From Tillandsia leiboldiana (taxonomy: Eukaryota; Streptophyta; Magnoliopsida; Poales; Bromeliaceae): DNA of 64,000 nucleotides. Each line of letters starts with the position of its first letter. The stretch's first letter is position 1. Below are positions 9,442 to 20,764 of the stretch, one piece after another. The notes under the pieces were generated by a model. That model saw only the letters and a program-made list of their open reading frames with translations. It made no database searches and was not told where the DNA came from. The stretch spans positions 4,438,812-4,502,811 of the forward strand of contig CM055081.1 of assembly GCA_029204045.2 (NCBI GenBank). The letters run 5' to 3'. The translations under genes and the position numbers were made by a program.

Positions 9442-11918
9442 TGTCACGCCCCGGAGGTCTAAGGATAAGCGGAAAAGCGTATAATTTTTTTTTAATTCTT
9501 TATGAATAACGACCTCGCCCACCGGTGCGTGTCAGACCCGCCACATATACAAATTCACTCTTCAAACGGAGAGAGTCTCCTTTGTATATGCACGGCGTCA
9601 CATTTACAACAACAACAACAACAACAACAACAACCTTCTTTAACCACACAGTCACAGTGAACATAGTAAAGAAGAGTAATTCCATTAAATCACATCAAGA
9701 GATAACTACGAGTTTGCAAACGGTGTCCACCCGACACCCATTTTTCCAAAACGTCTACGCATTCACAAAAAGGCGGCTACATGTTTTTGAAAGGATAAAT
9801 CCAGAGGTTTTCAAGATTGTGCCCACACGACACTTGGTTTTTGGAAAGCGTTTTCGAAACCTTTGTTTAATGTAAAATGGCCGCATAAGAATTCATAACA
9901 GTATGTTAAATCCACAGTGTCAACTAATTAACTAACCAAAATCCATTATGATCCACAATTAAGCAAATTAAACTAACAGTTAAACCAGAAAGAGAAATGA
10001 GATAAACCAAACAAGAGTTCTGTAGTAAAGCCTCATATAGCTATGGTCCTCTAGACGCTGCCTCACCACCGTCCCGGTTACTACACCTAGACGGACCTGT
10101 CACGGAGTGGGTAAAGTCAGTGACAAATAAAGTAGATGTTTCAAACAAATAAGAATAACTTTAAATCAAACGAAATACACCGGAACCTTTCGCTTTTCCT
10201 CCTCATGAGTCCACATTACTTGATTTAATCACATGGTACCTGTCGGGGAGACGACGATCTCCCATCGTGAACAATTACTTTACTTACGTGATGCCTTTAA
10301 CCCCTTCACGGCGCTAGTGCGGCACTTTTAGCTGCCGTAAAGAGGTCCCCACCCGGCACTTTCACTTTTGTGGGGTACACGGGTCATTCAGACCACTTCT
10401 CCGGAAAAGTACACCCATGCGGAGGCCAATCCGCCTGTGTATGTGTAAGCATCCAAGAACATGATAGCCGAAAACGGAGTGTAACAATCACCGCGACACT
10501 TGGTCGCCACAGTTAATAACAGAAGGAACGGTACATATTCATGCGAAAGGTTAATTCAACTGAAACACCTCATCTACTTTATTAAACAGATTAACATACT
10601 TTTTACGATGACATATTGCATTTATTGCAAAGGGGTACCCACAAGGTTGCGGAAAGATTGGAGCACTTGGACCTTTAATACACTCCCGCTGTGCACTTGG
10701 ACCTAAAGAAGTCCCCAAAAATGATAATTAATAACACGCTCTTACACCGCGAAAACGGAAATCCAAAACTAACCCCGCGACGCAAAACCCAAAAACGGCG
10801 CTCTTACATCACTTGACGGCTCCCCGCGCGCCCTCCCACGCGGAAGTCGTCGCCCGCGGGGTTTGCCCGCGCGGATGCCGCCGCTCGCGGATGTCCCGCG
10901 CGGCATGAAACCGCGCGGCATGCGTCCGTGGCGGCGCCCGCGCGGCATGCGTCCGCGGCGGCCCCCGCGCGGCACCCGTTGGCCCGCGCGGCACCCGTCG
11001 GCCCGCGGGTGCCCCGCGCGGCACAAGGCCGCACGGTGTGTGTGCCCGCAGGCGGCGCCTGCGCGGTGCCTGCCTGCCCGCGGGTGCCCCGCGCGGCGCG
11101 AGGCTGCGCGGTGCGCGCTCGCGGGCGACGCCCGCCCGCCCGGGGGTGCCCAACGCGGCACGAGGCCGCGCGGTGCGCGCCCGCGGGCAGCGCCGGCCCG
11201 GCGTCCGCCCGCGCGGTGCCCTAGCGGCGCCGCGCGCCTTCCGCCCGCGCCGTGCCCTAGATCGCGCGTCGGCGGCGGCGGGGCCGGCGGTGACGTCGGA
11301 GACGGTGATGACAACAACGAAAAGATACGAAAATCCCCACAAAAAATACCACAAAACGAAATCTACTTACCGAAAGTTCCGACGGGGGAGTCGACCGATC
11401 GCACTCCTAATTCCGGTACGTGGTTCGGGGTGATCGGATTCCTCCGTCTTCTTCCTCTTTCTTTCTTTTTCCCTCCTCCGGTTAGGGTTCCGCCTTTTTC
11501 TTCTCTTTTCTCCCTCGTTCTCTCCGGCTAGGGTTTCTCTTTTTGCGAAAAGTGGGATTTTTCCCTTTTTGTACGTACAATTAAATCCCACCTTTTAATA
11601 TCTTCACCGGATAATTAATTCTTTAATTAATTAATCCCACAGGATAAACCCGCATTTCCTCGTAAAGCGTGCAGGATATTTTACACGGATTCTGGTGCAC
11701 GTTAAGTCACCGCAACTCTAAAAACCCTGTTCCGGGAGATCCCTACGTCGGATTTCAGATCCGATTGCACCGTCGGTCATCATTTTTCGAGCCCTTTTAC
11801 AGAAAAATATCCGTGCCACAACTCGACCGACTCACAAAAACTCGATAATTCAAATTCACTAAAAGAAACACTTTATTAACAGGAGGGTAAAAATTATCGA
11901 AAAAGTCGTGTCATTACA
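9442..11918 (-). repeat. 3' LTR of a minus-strand chromovirus (family B, 2.48 kb)
   Basis: On the minus strand it runs from TGTAATGACACGAC (11918) to GGGGCGTGACA (9442). It follows the integrase stop by about 36 bases, with a short purine-rich stretch between, so it is a 3' LTR. A GC-rich repeat zone fills 10800-11290. Its left end cuts the copia gag at 9441. Its first ~200 bases match the plus-strand LTR at 6103. Confidence 0.85.
10800..11290. repeat. GC-rich degenerate repeat in the minus-strand family B LTR
   Basis: CCCGCGCGGCA and CCGCGGGTGCC words recur throughout. It is the counterpart of the 6745-7210 minisatellite but with different unit sequence. No real gene. Confidence 0.75.
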
Positions 11919-11954
11919 CCACTCACACTTTATAAGAAGTTTCGTCCTCGAAAC

Positions 11955-12490
11955 TTAATTACAACTCTCGCTAAACAACTCGGGAAAACATTCCTTCATT
12001 TTTGATTCCAGTTCCCACGTCGCTTCGCGTTCTTCGTGGTTGCTCCACTGGACCTTTACATAGGGGATGGTCTTATTGCGCAACTTCTTATCCTCTCGTG
12101 CCAAGATCCGCACCGGCGTCTCCTCGACGCTTAAGTCCTCTTGTAACTCGATAGTGGATACATCTAGGGCGTGAGAGGGGTCGGGGAGGTACTTCCGGTG
12201 CATTGAAACGTGAAACACGTTGTGGACTCGATCGAGGTTCGGCGGTAAAGCCAACCGGTACGCCACCGGGCCCACGCGTTCTAGGATCTCGAACGGTCCC
12301 ACGTACCTCGGACTTAACTTTCCCCTCAGGCCGAAACGCCGGGTCCCTTTTGAAGGCGAAACTCGGAGCAACACGTGCTCACCCACCATGAATTCCAAAT
12401 CCCGTCGTCTATGGTCTGCGTAACTTTTCTGTCTGCTCTGGGCGGTCAGCAGCCGTCGTTTGATCAGACGCACCTTTGCCTCGGTCTCGC
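11955..12490 (-). pseudogene. Ty3/gypsy (chromovirus) integrase C-terminus with chromodomain, 5'-truncated
   Basis: The frame covers the end of the pol polyprotein that inserts retroelement cDNA. Visible are the linker RQKSYADHRRRDLEF, the GPY/F-like region LSPRYVGPFEILERVG with HNVFHVSMHRKYLPDPSH, and a C-terminal chromodomain (YVKVQWSNHEEREATWELE). Chromodomains mark the chromovirus branch and are thought to guide integration to particular chromatin. The frame is open to its stop at 11955 but is cut at about 12490, where an unrelated LTR piece begins; the rest of pol is absent from the window. Its own 3' LTR follows directly. It is a dead fragment, although this part is well preserved. Confidence 0.9.
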
Positions 12491-13410
12491 GTTGTTATCA
12501 TGATCATGTTGATGTATGCTTCCTATCTGTGTTAACTTAAGTACTACTATTGGAACTTGACCTAGCACCCTGTCATATGTTGCATGTGTAACCAGACTAG
12601 TAGAAAACCCTCACTTGGGCTAGGTTCATTTATGCTCTAGACATCCACACTCCGTATTCTATTCCTAGACATAGTGATTTTTCTCGCCCGGGTAGTGGGC
12701 CGAGTGGTCAGGATTTATTTTAGTGTGGGATGCATGGTACACTCGTGCTTGGGGGCAGAGTGGAATCTGGTAGATGTAGCTGGTATTATATCTGTGGCGG
12801 GAGCCGTTTGGGTAAACGGTGGTCCCGGGATATTTGTTTCTCTGTTTTATGTGTCGCCGCTGTGTTCGCAGCAGTGGTGTGTTAGTGATAGCAGGACCTT
12901 GAACTTAGAATCTTTTTGGACACACATGATTTTAGTCCACCAATATTTTTTCTTTCAAACATCGAAGGGTCGCCGGAGTCTGTTCTTGTCTGATTGGACG
13001 AAGGCATTAGCCCTTCGGGGTTTGAAAATAAACTTGTTTTCTAACTGTTTTTCCTAAAAGAACTAAAAATTATTAAAAATGAGTTTTCCTCAAATTAAAA
13101 TAGTTTTCAGTAAAAAATGTCACCTTTTTTCTGTAAACTTCCTCACTCGAGAGGATTCGAGTGGTCTGGGTTATAAGGGCTGCCTTTTCTTTGGGTCGAG
13201 AACGACGAGAGGCTATACCTAGAGCTTGTTCTTGTTTGATTTGGGTTGTAGGTTCTAGTCTCTCGGGGTTCCCGGACCCTTCATTGTTGTCAGCTGTGAA
13301 GTATATCCAGTTAGTGAGTTTGCATGTTGGATTGATGTCCTGTTGTGGGAGCCATTGGGTTAACGGTGGTCCCGGCTGTCGAGTATTTCCAGCCAGTGAG
13401 TTAGATATGT
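12485..13410 (+). repeat. Left piece of an older family A-like LTR split by the family A insertion
   Basis: It shares blocks with the family A LTR, for example GGGAGCCGTTTGGG-TAAACGGTGGTCCCG near 12805 and again near 13350, the counterpart of 16468-16496. It joins 24813-25729 across the TATGT duplication. Its left edge abuts the integrase fragment at about 12485 and lacks an LTR start, so it is 5'-truncated. Confidence 0.7.
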
Positions 13411-14250
13411 TGTGGTGACCCGGATCTCTGCAGGGCTTTTACAGTGTGACCCGCGGCTTCTGGAGGCCTATGTGGCGTGTCGGCGGTGTTTCTGCACCAA
13501 TTTGGACACAAGTGATGGACTTCGGGTGTTAAATGGATCACGTGGGTAGTCGGATGACCCCGTCGAATGTTTAGAAGTGGTTTCGCGTGAAACGGATATT
13601 AAAATTGGACTCAGCGCGAAAATTTGGAGTAAGAACACCTTTCCGGATGCCTTCGGTAATTTTTAGAAATGGAATTTGGCAAAACGAACAGCGGATTTGG
13701 ATTCAGCGCGCGAAAACGATCGAATTGGACTATTTACTTGTATTTTTCGGAGCCCGAATGCGAAAACACGATTTTCGAGGCAAGGGACACTGTTCCGGCA
13801 GCCGGGGGGCAGCGCCGGCGGGGCGGGCAGCGGCGGCGGGCAGAGGCGCGGGCCGCTCGGTCCACGGGGCCGGCGTGCACCGGGCGCGGGACGCGTGGCG
13901 GCCCAGGAGTGGCTGGCGCACGGGAGCGCGGTCCATGGGACACGCGGCCTGGCGCATGGATCGGGGCGGGCCACGTGGCAGCCCCGGGTTGGTTGGTCTT
14001 CGTACGCCGGGTGCACGCAGCGCAGCGGAGTAGGCCGGGGCAGGTGGCCGTACGGCCGGGGCTAGTGGCCGTACGACGGGGCAGGTGGCCGTACATGCGG
14101 GGCAGGCACGCCATGTGCGACGGGCAGGCGTGGGGCGTGCCACGCGGCGCGGCCGGGTTGGCTGGAGCCGCTATTGCCTGTTCGGGGGGCCACGTGGCGC
14201 AATCTGGTTGATTCGGGCGCTTGGTGGATGGCCGAGATCGATCACTGTGC

Positions 14251-14272
14251 GCGCCCGAAATGTTTCGGGCGC
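14251..14272. promoter_or_regulatory. CGGGCGC palindrome upstream of the LTR TATA box (5' LTR)
   Basis: GCGCCCGAAA and TTTCGGGCGC are separated by TG, 48 bases before TATATAAA (14321-14328). The same arrangement recurs in the 3' LTR and in the inverted LTR. A role as a transcription-factor site is inferred. Confidence 0.55.
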
Positions 14273-14320
14273 CCAGAACTTGGGACACAGAGGTCATTTC
14301 CTCAATTGTTGGGTTTGGGC

Positions 14321-14328
14321 TATATAAA
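14321..14328 (+). promoter_or_regulatory. TATA box of the family A 5' LTR
   Basis: TATATAAA in a GGGC-TATATAAA-GCC context, repeated at 21694-21701 in the 3' LTR. Confidence 0.65.
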
Positions 14329-17300
14329 GCCTCCTTTGCAGCCCGTTTTGGGCTTCTTCCCGAGCCCATCTCTCTGTGAGGCCTTAAGGAAGATTGTTCA
14401 ACATTTTGTGGGGCATCTCGTGATGGATTCTCAGATTTTTTTGAGATTTCGACATCCGCGCTTTCTGCGACGCGGCGCACTGCGACGTTTCTTGGATTTT
14501 GGCTTCCACCGTCACTTTTCAGTCCGCGAGACACCCTGGATCACCCCGATGGAATTTTGAGCCGATTTTCATGGCAGCACGTTCAGATGACATAAGGCTT
14601 CGTTTTCCGTGTTGATCACTTCTCCGCATTTCGAGTTTTTGGCATAGTTCCCGCGGTGTTTTGGTGACCCCTTTTCTGCTGTGAGATTTTGGACAGCGGA
14701 GGCTTGTCGATTTTCTATCTTGACCTACAAGCATCGGAATGAGGCGTTTAAGGACTCGATTGATATCTGCACTTCGGGAGGAACGGACACGTATTTTTAT
14801 TGAATTTTTCTGAGGACTCTTCGAAGGTGAGATTTAAGCTTCTTTGGGGTTGTATCCCGCAGTTTTCACAGTGTTGAGGATGTCGGCATACCACCTTGTT
14901 TAATTTGAATCTTGGCCTACAGGTGTCGGAACGGGGCGTATAAATACTCGTTTTGGGGCTACTCGTCGTGAGGATCGCAACCGTGATTTTTCCGGGATTT
15001 TTAGAGGACTTCACGCAGGTGAAAATCCCCCATCTTCTCTGCTGGTTTGTAAAAACAGCATGTGCTGTTTTTGGGGAATGTTGTGGTGTGGTTATTGATT
15101 GTTGGTGATGTTGTTGGTTGGAACAGAGGCTCGCGCGACATGTACCGAGGATACGGGTTCAACGGATTTTGTTTGCAAGTGGCCACTCTCTTCACCGACT
15201 TCGGCTTTGCCTGCGTAAAGCGTTTCAGGTGGGTTGCTTCATCTCCAGAACCGGTGGACGGTTCTCTAATTCTTATGTTAGAATGCATGCATGTTTAGGG
15301 TACAATAATTGTATGTTATTGTGAGGTAAGCTAGGAAGGATGATTGTATAAGGGAATTGCAAGATTAATATTCATGTTAAATATTATCGAGGACTTGCAA
15401 GATTTAGATATTCATGATGATGAATAGTAAATGCTTACCTAAGGGATTTACCCTATGTGATTGTTAGCATGCTTGTTTGATTGTACAATATTTAGCATCG
15501 AGATGGAAGCTTGAGGAATGGCCTAGATCATGCAGATTGATATACCATAGTAGTGACCTTTTAGCATGCCTTGTTGCACATAGTCTTTTATGTTATGATT
15601 ACTCGATAGAGTAGGAGGCTATATCTATGTGCGAGTATTATTCTGATCATTCTTTTGATGGACCCTGGATTATTGACAGGTGTAGTTCATTAGGGATTCT
15701 GACATGTTGTTTATTCCTAGTGGATCTATTATATGCTTTACTCCCTTTCATTTCCTTGAGGACATTTGCATGCTTGTATGGACATCTAGATAGGCCATCA
15801 TTTATTGCTACACTATCATGTTAGAATCTGACTTAGGAGAAACCATGTTTGTTCTTTCTCCTTTCCTTCTAGATTCTAGATTCGTGTTGCGCGAGTTCGA
15901 GCAGGGGTTTGGGATAGTGTAGTCGGGACTTTGTGTCTGGGACTGGGACAGGTTGGATTAGTTGTGGACTTGTGGGGCTTTGCGGCGACCGCGGATCTTG
16001 GGCGGTTGACCGGATATGTACTTGTGCATCAGATTGGGTATCAGATTCTCCTTTAGTGGATGGAGTTTCCCACTTATTATTTACTTTGCATCAGATTGAG
16101 ATCAGGTCTTTTCTTAGTGGATAGATTTTCCCACTTTGATCATAGTCATGATCAAGTCCTGCTATACAGAGATACTTGTTACTGAGATACTTTACTCGTG
16201 TGGGTCGCTCCCCTCGAGTGCCACTCCGGAGTAGGCTTTAGACCGTGTCGGGTGCCGGTCTGTTACTTATTTTGGGATGCGAGCCATGTGTGCCGATCTC
16301 GCGGTTTCGAGCCATGTGTGCAGATTTCGCTACACAGCAGGCAGTACCAGTTTTACTGGTGGCGCTAGATTGGGTTTATTACAGGCATTTACTTTATTGT
16401 TGCACTCGTGTCAGGGGGGCTGAGTGGAGTCGAGTGGCTGTGTTTAGACCAGTGCTAGTGTTGTTGGGAGCCGTTTGGTTTGACGGTGGTCCCGTGTCGT
16501 TGTGAGTACTTTGACCGTTGTGTGAGAGGTTGAGCATCTTGAGTCTATCCGTTCTGAGAGAGAGCGTGGATTTCGACTATAGTGTGCATGAGCCACTACT
16601 CGATAGCGAGTTAGTCCGTTTGAACACCCTACGTAATTCCTGCCCGGCAGTGGGAGGTGGTTGTAGGTGGGCGCAGGTTTGACTGGACCAGATGTGGCAG
16701 TCAGCTCGATTGGGTCGATTGTGCACTTCATGTGCTAGTGGTTGCATACCATTCTTTGGTTCTCCCCTTTCGAGCATTTAGATAGAGGCATGGTAGTTGT
16801 TGAGTGTCTCCAGCTTTCTTGTTCAGTTTTTACTACATTGGTTATCTTATGCCTCTATTGGACTTAGTGGGCAGATCGTCGGACCTGGCGGTAGTACCCA
16901 TTGAGAACTCCCTTTTTGGTGTAGTTATCACACCCATTGTGGGTTTTCCCCCTCCCATTTCTTTCTCTCCTTTGTTTTGAAGAGTCTTAGCGGGTGTTGC
17001 TGATTCTGCGGTTGCTGTGCGAGGCGAGGGAGTCGCGTGCTAGATCCCTACCTATCTGTGGAGAGTAGCGGCACCCCTACATTGGAGATCCTGAGCACAG
17101 TCAGTAGATCAGTTTTATTTCTGCTTTTGAGAGATTACTGTAGTGAGGATATGATATGTATTGAGAGCCTGTACACTGATGTATTTATTAGAGATACCTC
17201 CCTGTTGAGTTCTGGGTTTTGTATCTGAGCATATTGCATGATTATCATTTTTGGAAGATGGACGTTATTGTATTATTTCCAGTTGTACAGATTGATGGTT

Positions 17301-17460
17301 TCAATTATACCGCACTTTTTTAGTATAGCTCTGTTATCTGTTTAGCTGTAGTACTTTTCTTGCATGTAGGACGCTTCGCCTATGCGGGGTTTGGCATAGG
17401 TGGCGGATCTGTTGGTGAGCCCGGGTCGTAGTTTCGACCCCGGGGCGTGACAGATTAGAG

Positions 17461-17473
17461 TGGTGTCAGAGCC
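17461..17473 (+). promoter_or_regulatory. Primer binding site (tRNA-iMet type) of family A
   Basis: TGGTGTCAGAGCC lies 8 bases after the 5' LTR. It differs by one base from the common plant PBS TGGTATCAGAGC. Confidence 0.85.
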
Positions 17474-17839
17474 TAGGTTGTAGGTCATGGTAGACTTAGA
17501 AACCCTAGGCTTGTGGTTGGACCGTAGGATGACTTCGTGAGAGTCGTGATTTATAGTGAGAGTCCTGATTGAGTTTTATACCTCTCCCAAGGGACGGGAT
17601 GAGTGATTGGCATGTTTATTCTCCTAAGTGGTTATGTTAGCTGCAGACAACATAACGCTGTGGAATGGGTGACATGCTCTAGACTTTCGCTGGATTGGGT
17701 CGAGTGTTTGTGTCGTGCTGATTTGCAGTTTTGTCGTGGTGAGCTGTGTCTCCCCGATGCTGGGTTTTGACCCGTATGCATTCTGTCACAGCAGTTGACC
17801 TTGAGCGGTTGGATTTGGGCCGGATACCCGGATTGAGGT

Positions 17840-20660
17840 CAGATTGCTCCGGATCCAGATGACAGGATTGTCAGAGGCTTATCAGCGGCAGAGTGAGCAG
17901 CTGGTCCGGGTGACACAGTTGTCGGAGCAGCGGGCAGCCCGACAGTGCTTTTCTCCTGAGACCACCTGGTTGCAGTATCCTCAGTGGCAGTGATTTCTGT
18001 GGCGCCGATAGAGCGAGTAGCCCCCTCCGTGCCAATGTTTAGTGCCGGGGCACCGAGGCCGGGTGGATAGCTGACAGCTGATGAGCTGTGGGACCTCATC
18101 GATCGATGGAGCCAGTTTTGGCAGACGAACCACCCCGATTCGTGGAATTGAGTTGGAGCCTTTGGAGGCAGAATCGTGGTTGGTTGTGATGGAGAGACTA
18201 TTCGAGAGCCTCTCTGGGCCAGAGGTTTTATGCAGTTGTTGAACTGCGCGCTCCAGGTTTCGAGGGACGAGGCGCATAGGATATGTGTGACTGGGAGTAG
18301 ATTGCGTCAGGATACCTTTCACTTTATTCGGTCCCTCCTGTACAGATTTTGGATTTTGGATGCCTCGATAGAGTAGGCATTGTGTTTGGAGCTGGCGTTG
18401 CAGTCCCTTTGGATGGGTATCTGCTGCCAGAGGCGAGTTCTGGATAGATGCGCTTGACGCTAGATGATGGAGGACAGATTGGCCGGCAGTGGCATTCCTG
18501 ATTTTTTCTCCAAGGTAGTGGATTTCTGAGACATCAGAGGTCGGATGGACCCCGATGGCAGCATCAGCATCTATATCAGAGTAGCGCAGCGGTAGCGTAG
18601 ATTTGTTGTCTGTGGGGGACCATATCCGTCGCCTCAGTGTGAGCAGAGGCAGAGGTCATGCTCCCTTTGTGATTGGTCTAGAAATTTTCTGGTAGACTGA
18701 GCGACAACCACTTGCATCGTGTGGATGAGATTGTGCCGCCTGGTGGGAGGGTGCCACGGCAGTGGATCAGGTTGTCGTAGGTGTGATTTCATCACCGCAG
18801 TCGGAGTTAGAGCATTTTGCGCTCCTGCATGGACTAAAGGCAGAGTTGTGACCACGTGCACTAGATGTACAGGTTACTATTGGTGTTGTGCATGTGGAGA
18901 AGGCTTGTGGATTATGTACAGCGCAGTTGAGGCCGTGAGTTGTATCGGCAGACTTATTGGTAATTGTGGCAGTTCGGTGTTTTGACCTAGTGCTTGGGTT
19001 TTGGGTTGGCACAGTACCACAGGATGTTTGACTGTGGAGAGAGAGGACTTTGACCTTCTGCGAGGCAGACGAGAGAAGGCTTGGTTGTTGAGATTGTTAG
19101 AGCACACAGTTTATAGCGACAGTGTGAGAGGTGCTTACGGCGGCACCGGGACTCAAGGATATCCCTGTTGCCCACAGGATCCCGGGTGTGATTTCACCTA
19201 AGCTGTTGATTATGCCGCCAGATAGGAAGATTGAGATTGCGATTTACGTGGTTCTGGAAACCGCGCCAACCTCAATAGCACCTCATGGATATTATCTATA
19301 AGAGCTGGGAGAGTTGGTTAGCATAGGTGCAGGGATCTGATAGATCGAGGGTCTGTTTGACCTAGTGCCACGCCGTTGGTACACGGTGGTGATGCCACGT
19401 CGTTGATACACGACGGTGAGGGTTCCTTTGTGGTTTGAGCACAGGCAAGTCCGGATATTATTTAGGACCTTTTTGATGGAGTTATACTACGGCAGTTATT
19501 TATTTGTGATGCGTGTACCTGTTTGGAATCATACGACTGAGTATTTCGCCAAGATGGTGTTCAGGACACGGTAGGGGCATTATGAGTATAGTGAGGCAAG
19601 ATGGAATGACTAATGCCCCGTCGCCTTTAAGATTTGAGGAATTTTGGTTCCAGCTGGACTTGAACGGATTGATAACGGTATTCTCCAGGGATATCATGAT
19701 TTTACCCCCCTCCCTGTGTGATTTAGAGCTTGTGGAGCGCTTGTAGACAGTGTGACAAGGTCTGTGAGGAAAAAGCTATATGCCAAGTTGTTGTGGTACA
19801 AGTTTTAGCTTCGGGAACATACCTGCTTGGGCCACATTATTCTAGCCGTTGGAGCGACGGTGGAAATCCGGCCAAAATGGATGCTATTTGAGATTGGCCG
19901 AGACTGACGTTTATTGTTGAGACGATAAGCTTCTTGGACTGGGCAGTGCCAGCAGAGCTGGACGAATGGATGATTAGACTGATACCAGCGCCGATTTTAG
20001 CATCGCCAGTGATGGGAGATGGATTTGCGAGATACAGTGATGCCTCCCATAGTGGCTATGGAGTTACAGTTGGATTATTGATGAGCATCCAGTATCACCC
20101 CGACAGGGCCACTGTGGTGGCGGATACCTGAAACATGAGAGCTATTTGGGGTTGAGTTTGATGATTCCGTAGCTGGCGCTGTGTGGGGCCGTTGAGGTGA
20201 ACAGGGCTCGAGGTTGTGTCCCTAGGGGTTCCTTTTGATGGTAGACTGCGATGGAGCAGTCCACTTGGATGGTCAGGATTTGAGAGTGACCGAGTGAGGA
20301 CCCCGGCATGTTAAGGCTTCTTCCCTTCTTGGATGATCGCGTGGGGGTGTTTTGGGTTGCACTAGTCGAGTTGGCACCAGGGTGTGGTGTTGTTGTGTGT
20401 TGTACTATTTTTCTTTCCTTTTTCCCCAGCTTTTGTTGGAGTCCCTGAGGTTTTTCCACGTCTCAGCACAGGAGGGTTATGCTTTTGGATCCCTCGCCCG
20501 TGATTAACTCTTTTCCCTTGAGATATGTGAGAGTTTGGAGTACGAGGGATGCCCGTTGCGAATTCTGGCTCGTGAGATGAGGGATTTGCGCAATTGGGTC
20601 ATGCCGTTCCAGTTGTTGTTGTTGTTGTTGTTGAGGAGTAATCACGGGGAGTGAGTAGTG
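17840..20660 (+). pseudogene. Decayed gag-pol interior of the family A element
   Basis: No long frame survives, but pieces in Ty3/gypsy order can be read. Near 18150 is a Gag core (ESWLVVMERLFESLSGPEVL). A cysteine-rich Gag end lies near 18600. Near 19210 is the reverse transcriptase entry (PPDRKIEIAIYVVLETAP). At 19600 GMTNAPSP corresponds to the conserved FGLTNAP, and FSRDIM at 19680 replaces the catalytic F-x-DD motif. At 19990 is PAPILASPVMGDGFARYSDA, the RNase H entry. At 20085 IQYHPDRATVVADT matches IQYHPGKANVVADA. Segments between these are missing, so pol is compressed as well as full of stops. I could not identify integrase with confidence. Confidence 0.8.
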
Positions 20661-20752
20661 ACTGGGAGCTGGAGACAGTGATGTTGGGTACCTACCCTAG
20701 TTTTGAGACTCCCTTTCGAGTTGCGTTAGTTTCGAGGACGAAACTTTCTTTT

Positions 20753-20764
20753 AGTGGGGGAGGA
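20753..20764 (+). promoter_or_regulatory. Polypurine tract of family A
   Basis: AGTGGGGGAGGA directly abuts the 3' LTR start, the position where plus-strand synthesis is primed. Confidence 0.85.

Larger units (their letters stand above)
13411..17452 (+). repeat. 5' LTR of the family A element
   Basis: About 4042 bp from TGTGGTGACC to GGCGTGACA. It contains a GC-rich zone (13800-14170), a palindrome at 14251-14272 and a TATA box TATATAAA at 14321. GC-rich reading frames here are not genes. Confidence 0.92.

Noticed and set aside
10769..11531. Long GC-rich open frames on both strands
   Set aside because: Same cause: a GC-rich repeat inside the family B LTR.
13587..14560. Open frames of 120-266 codons on both strands, repeated at 21017-21933
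   Set aside because: They lie inside the two LTRs of the family A element, differ between the two copies, and have no recognisable domain.
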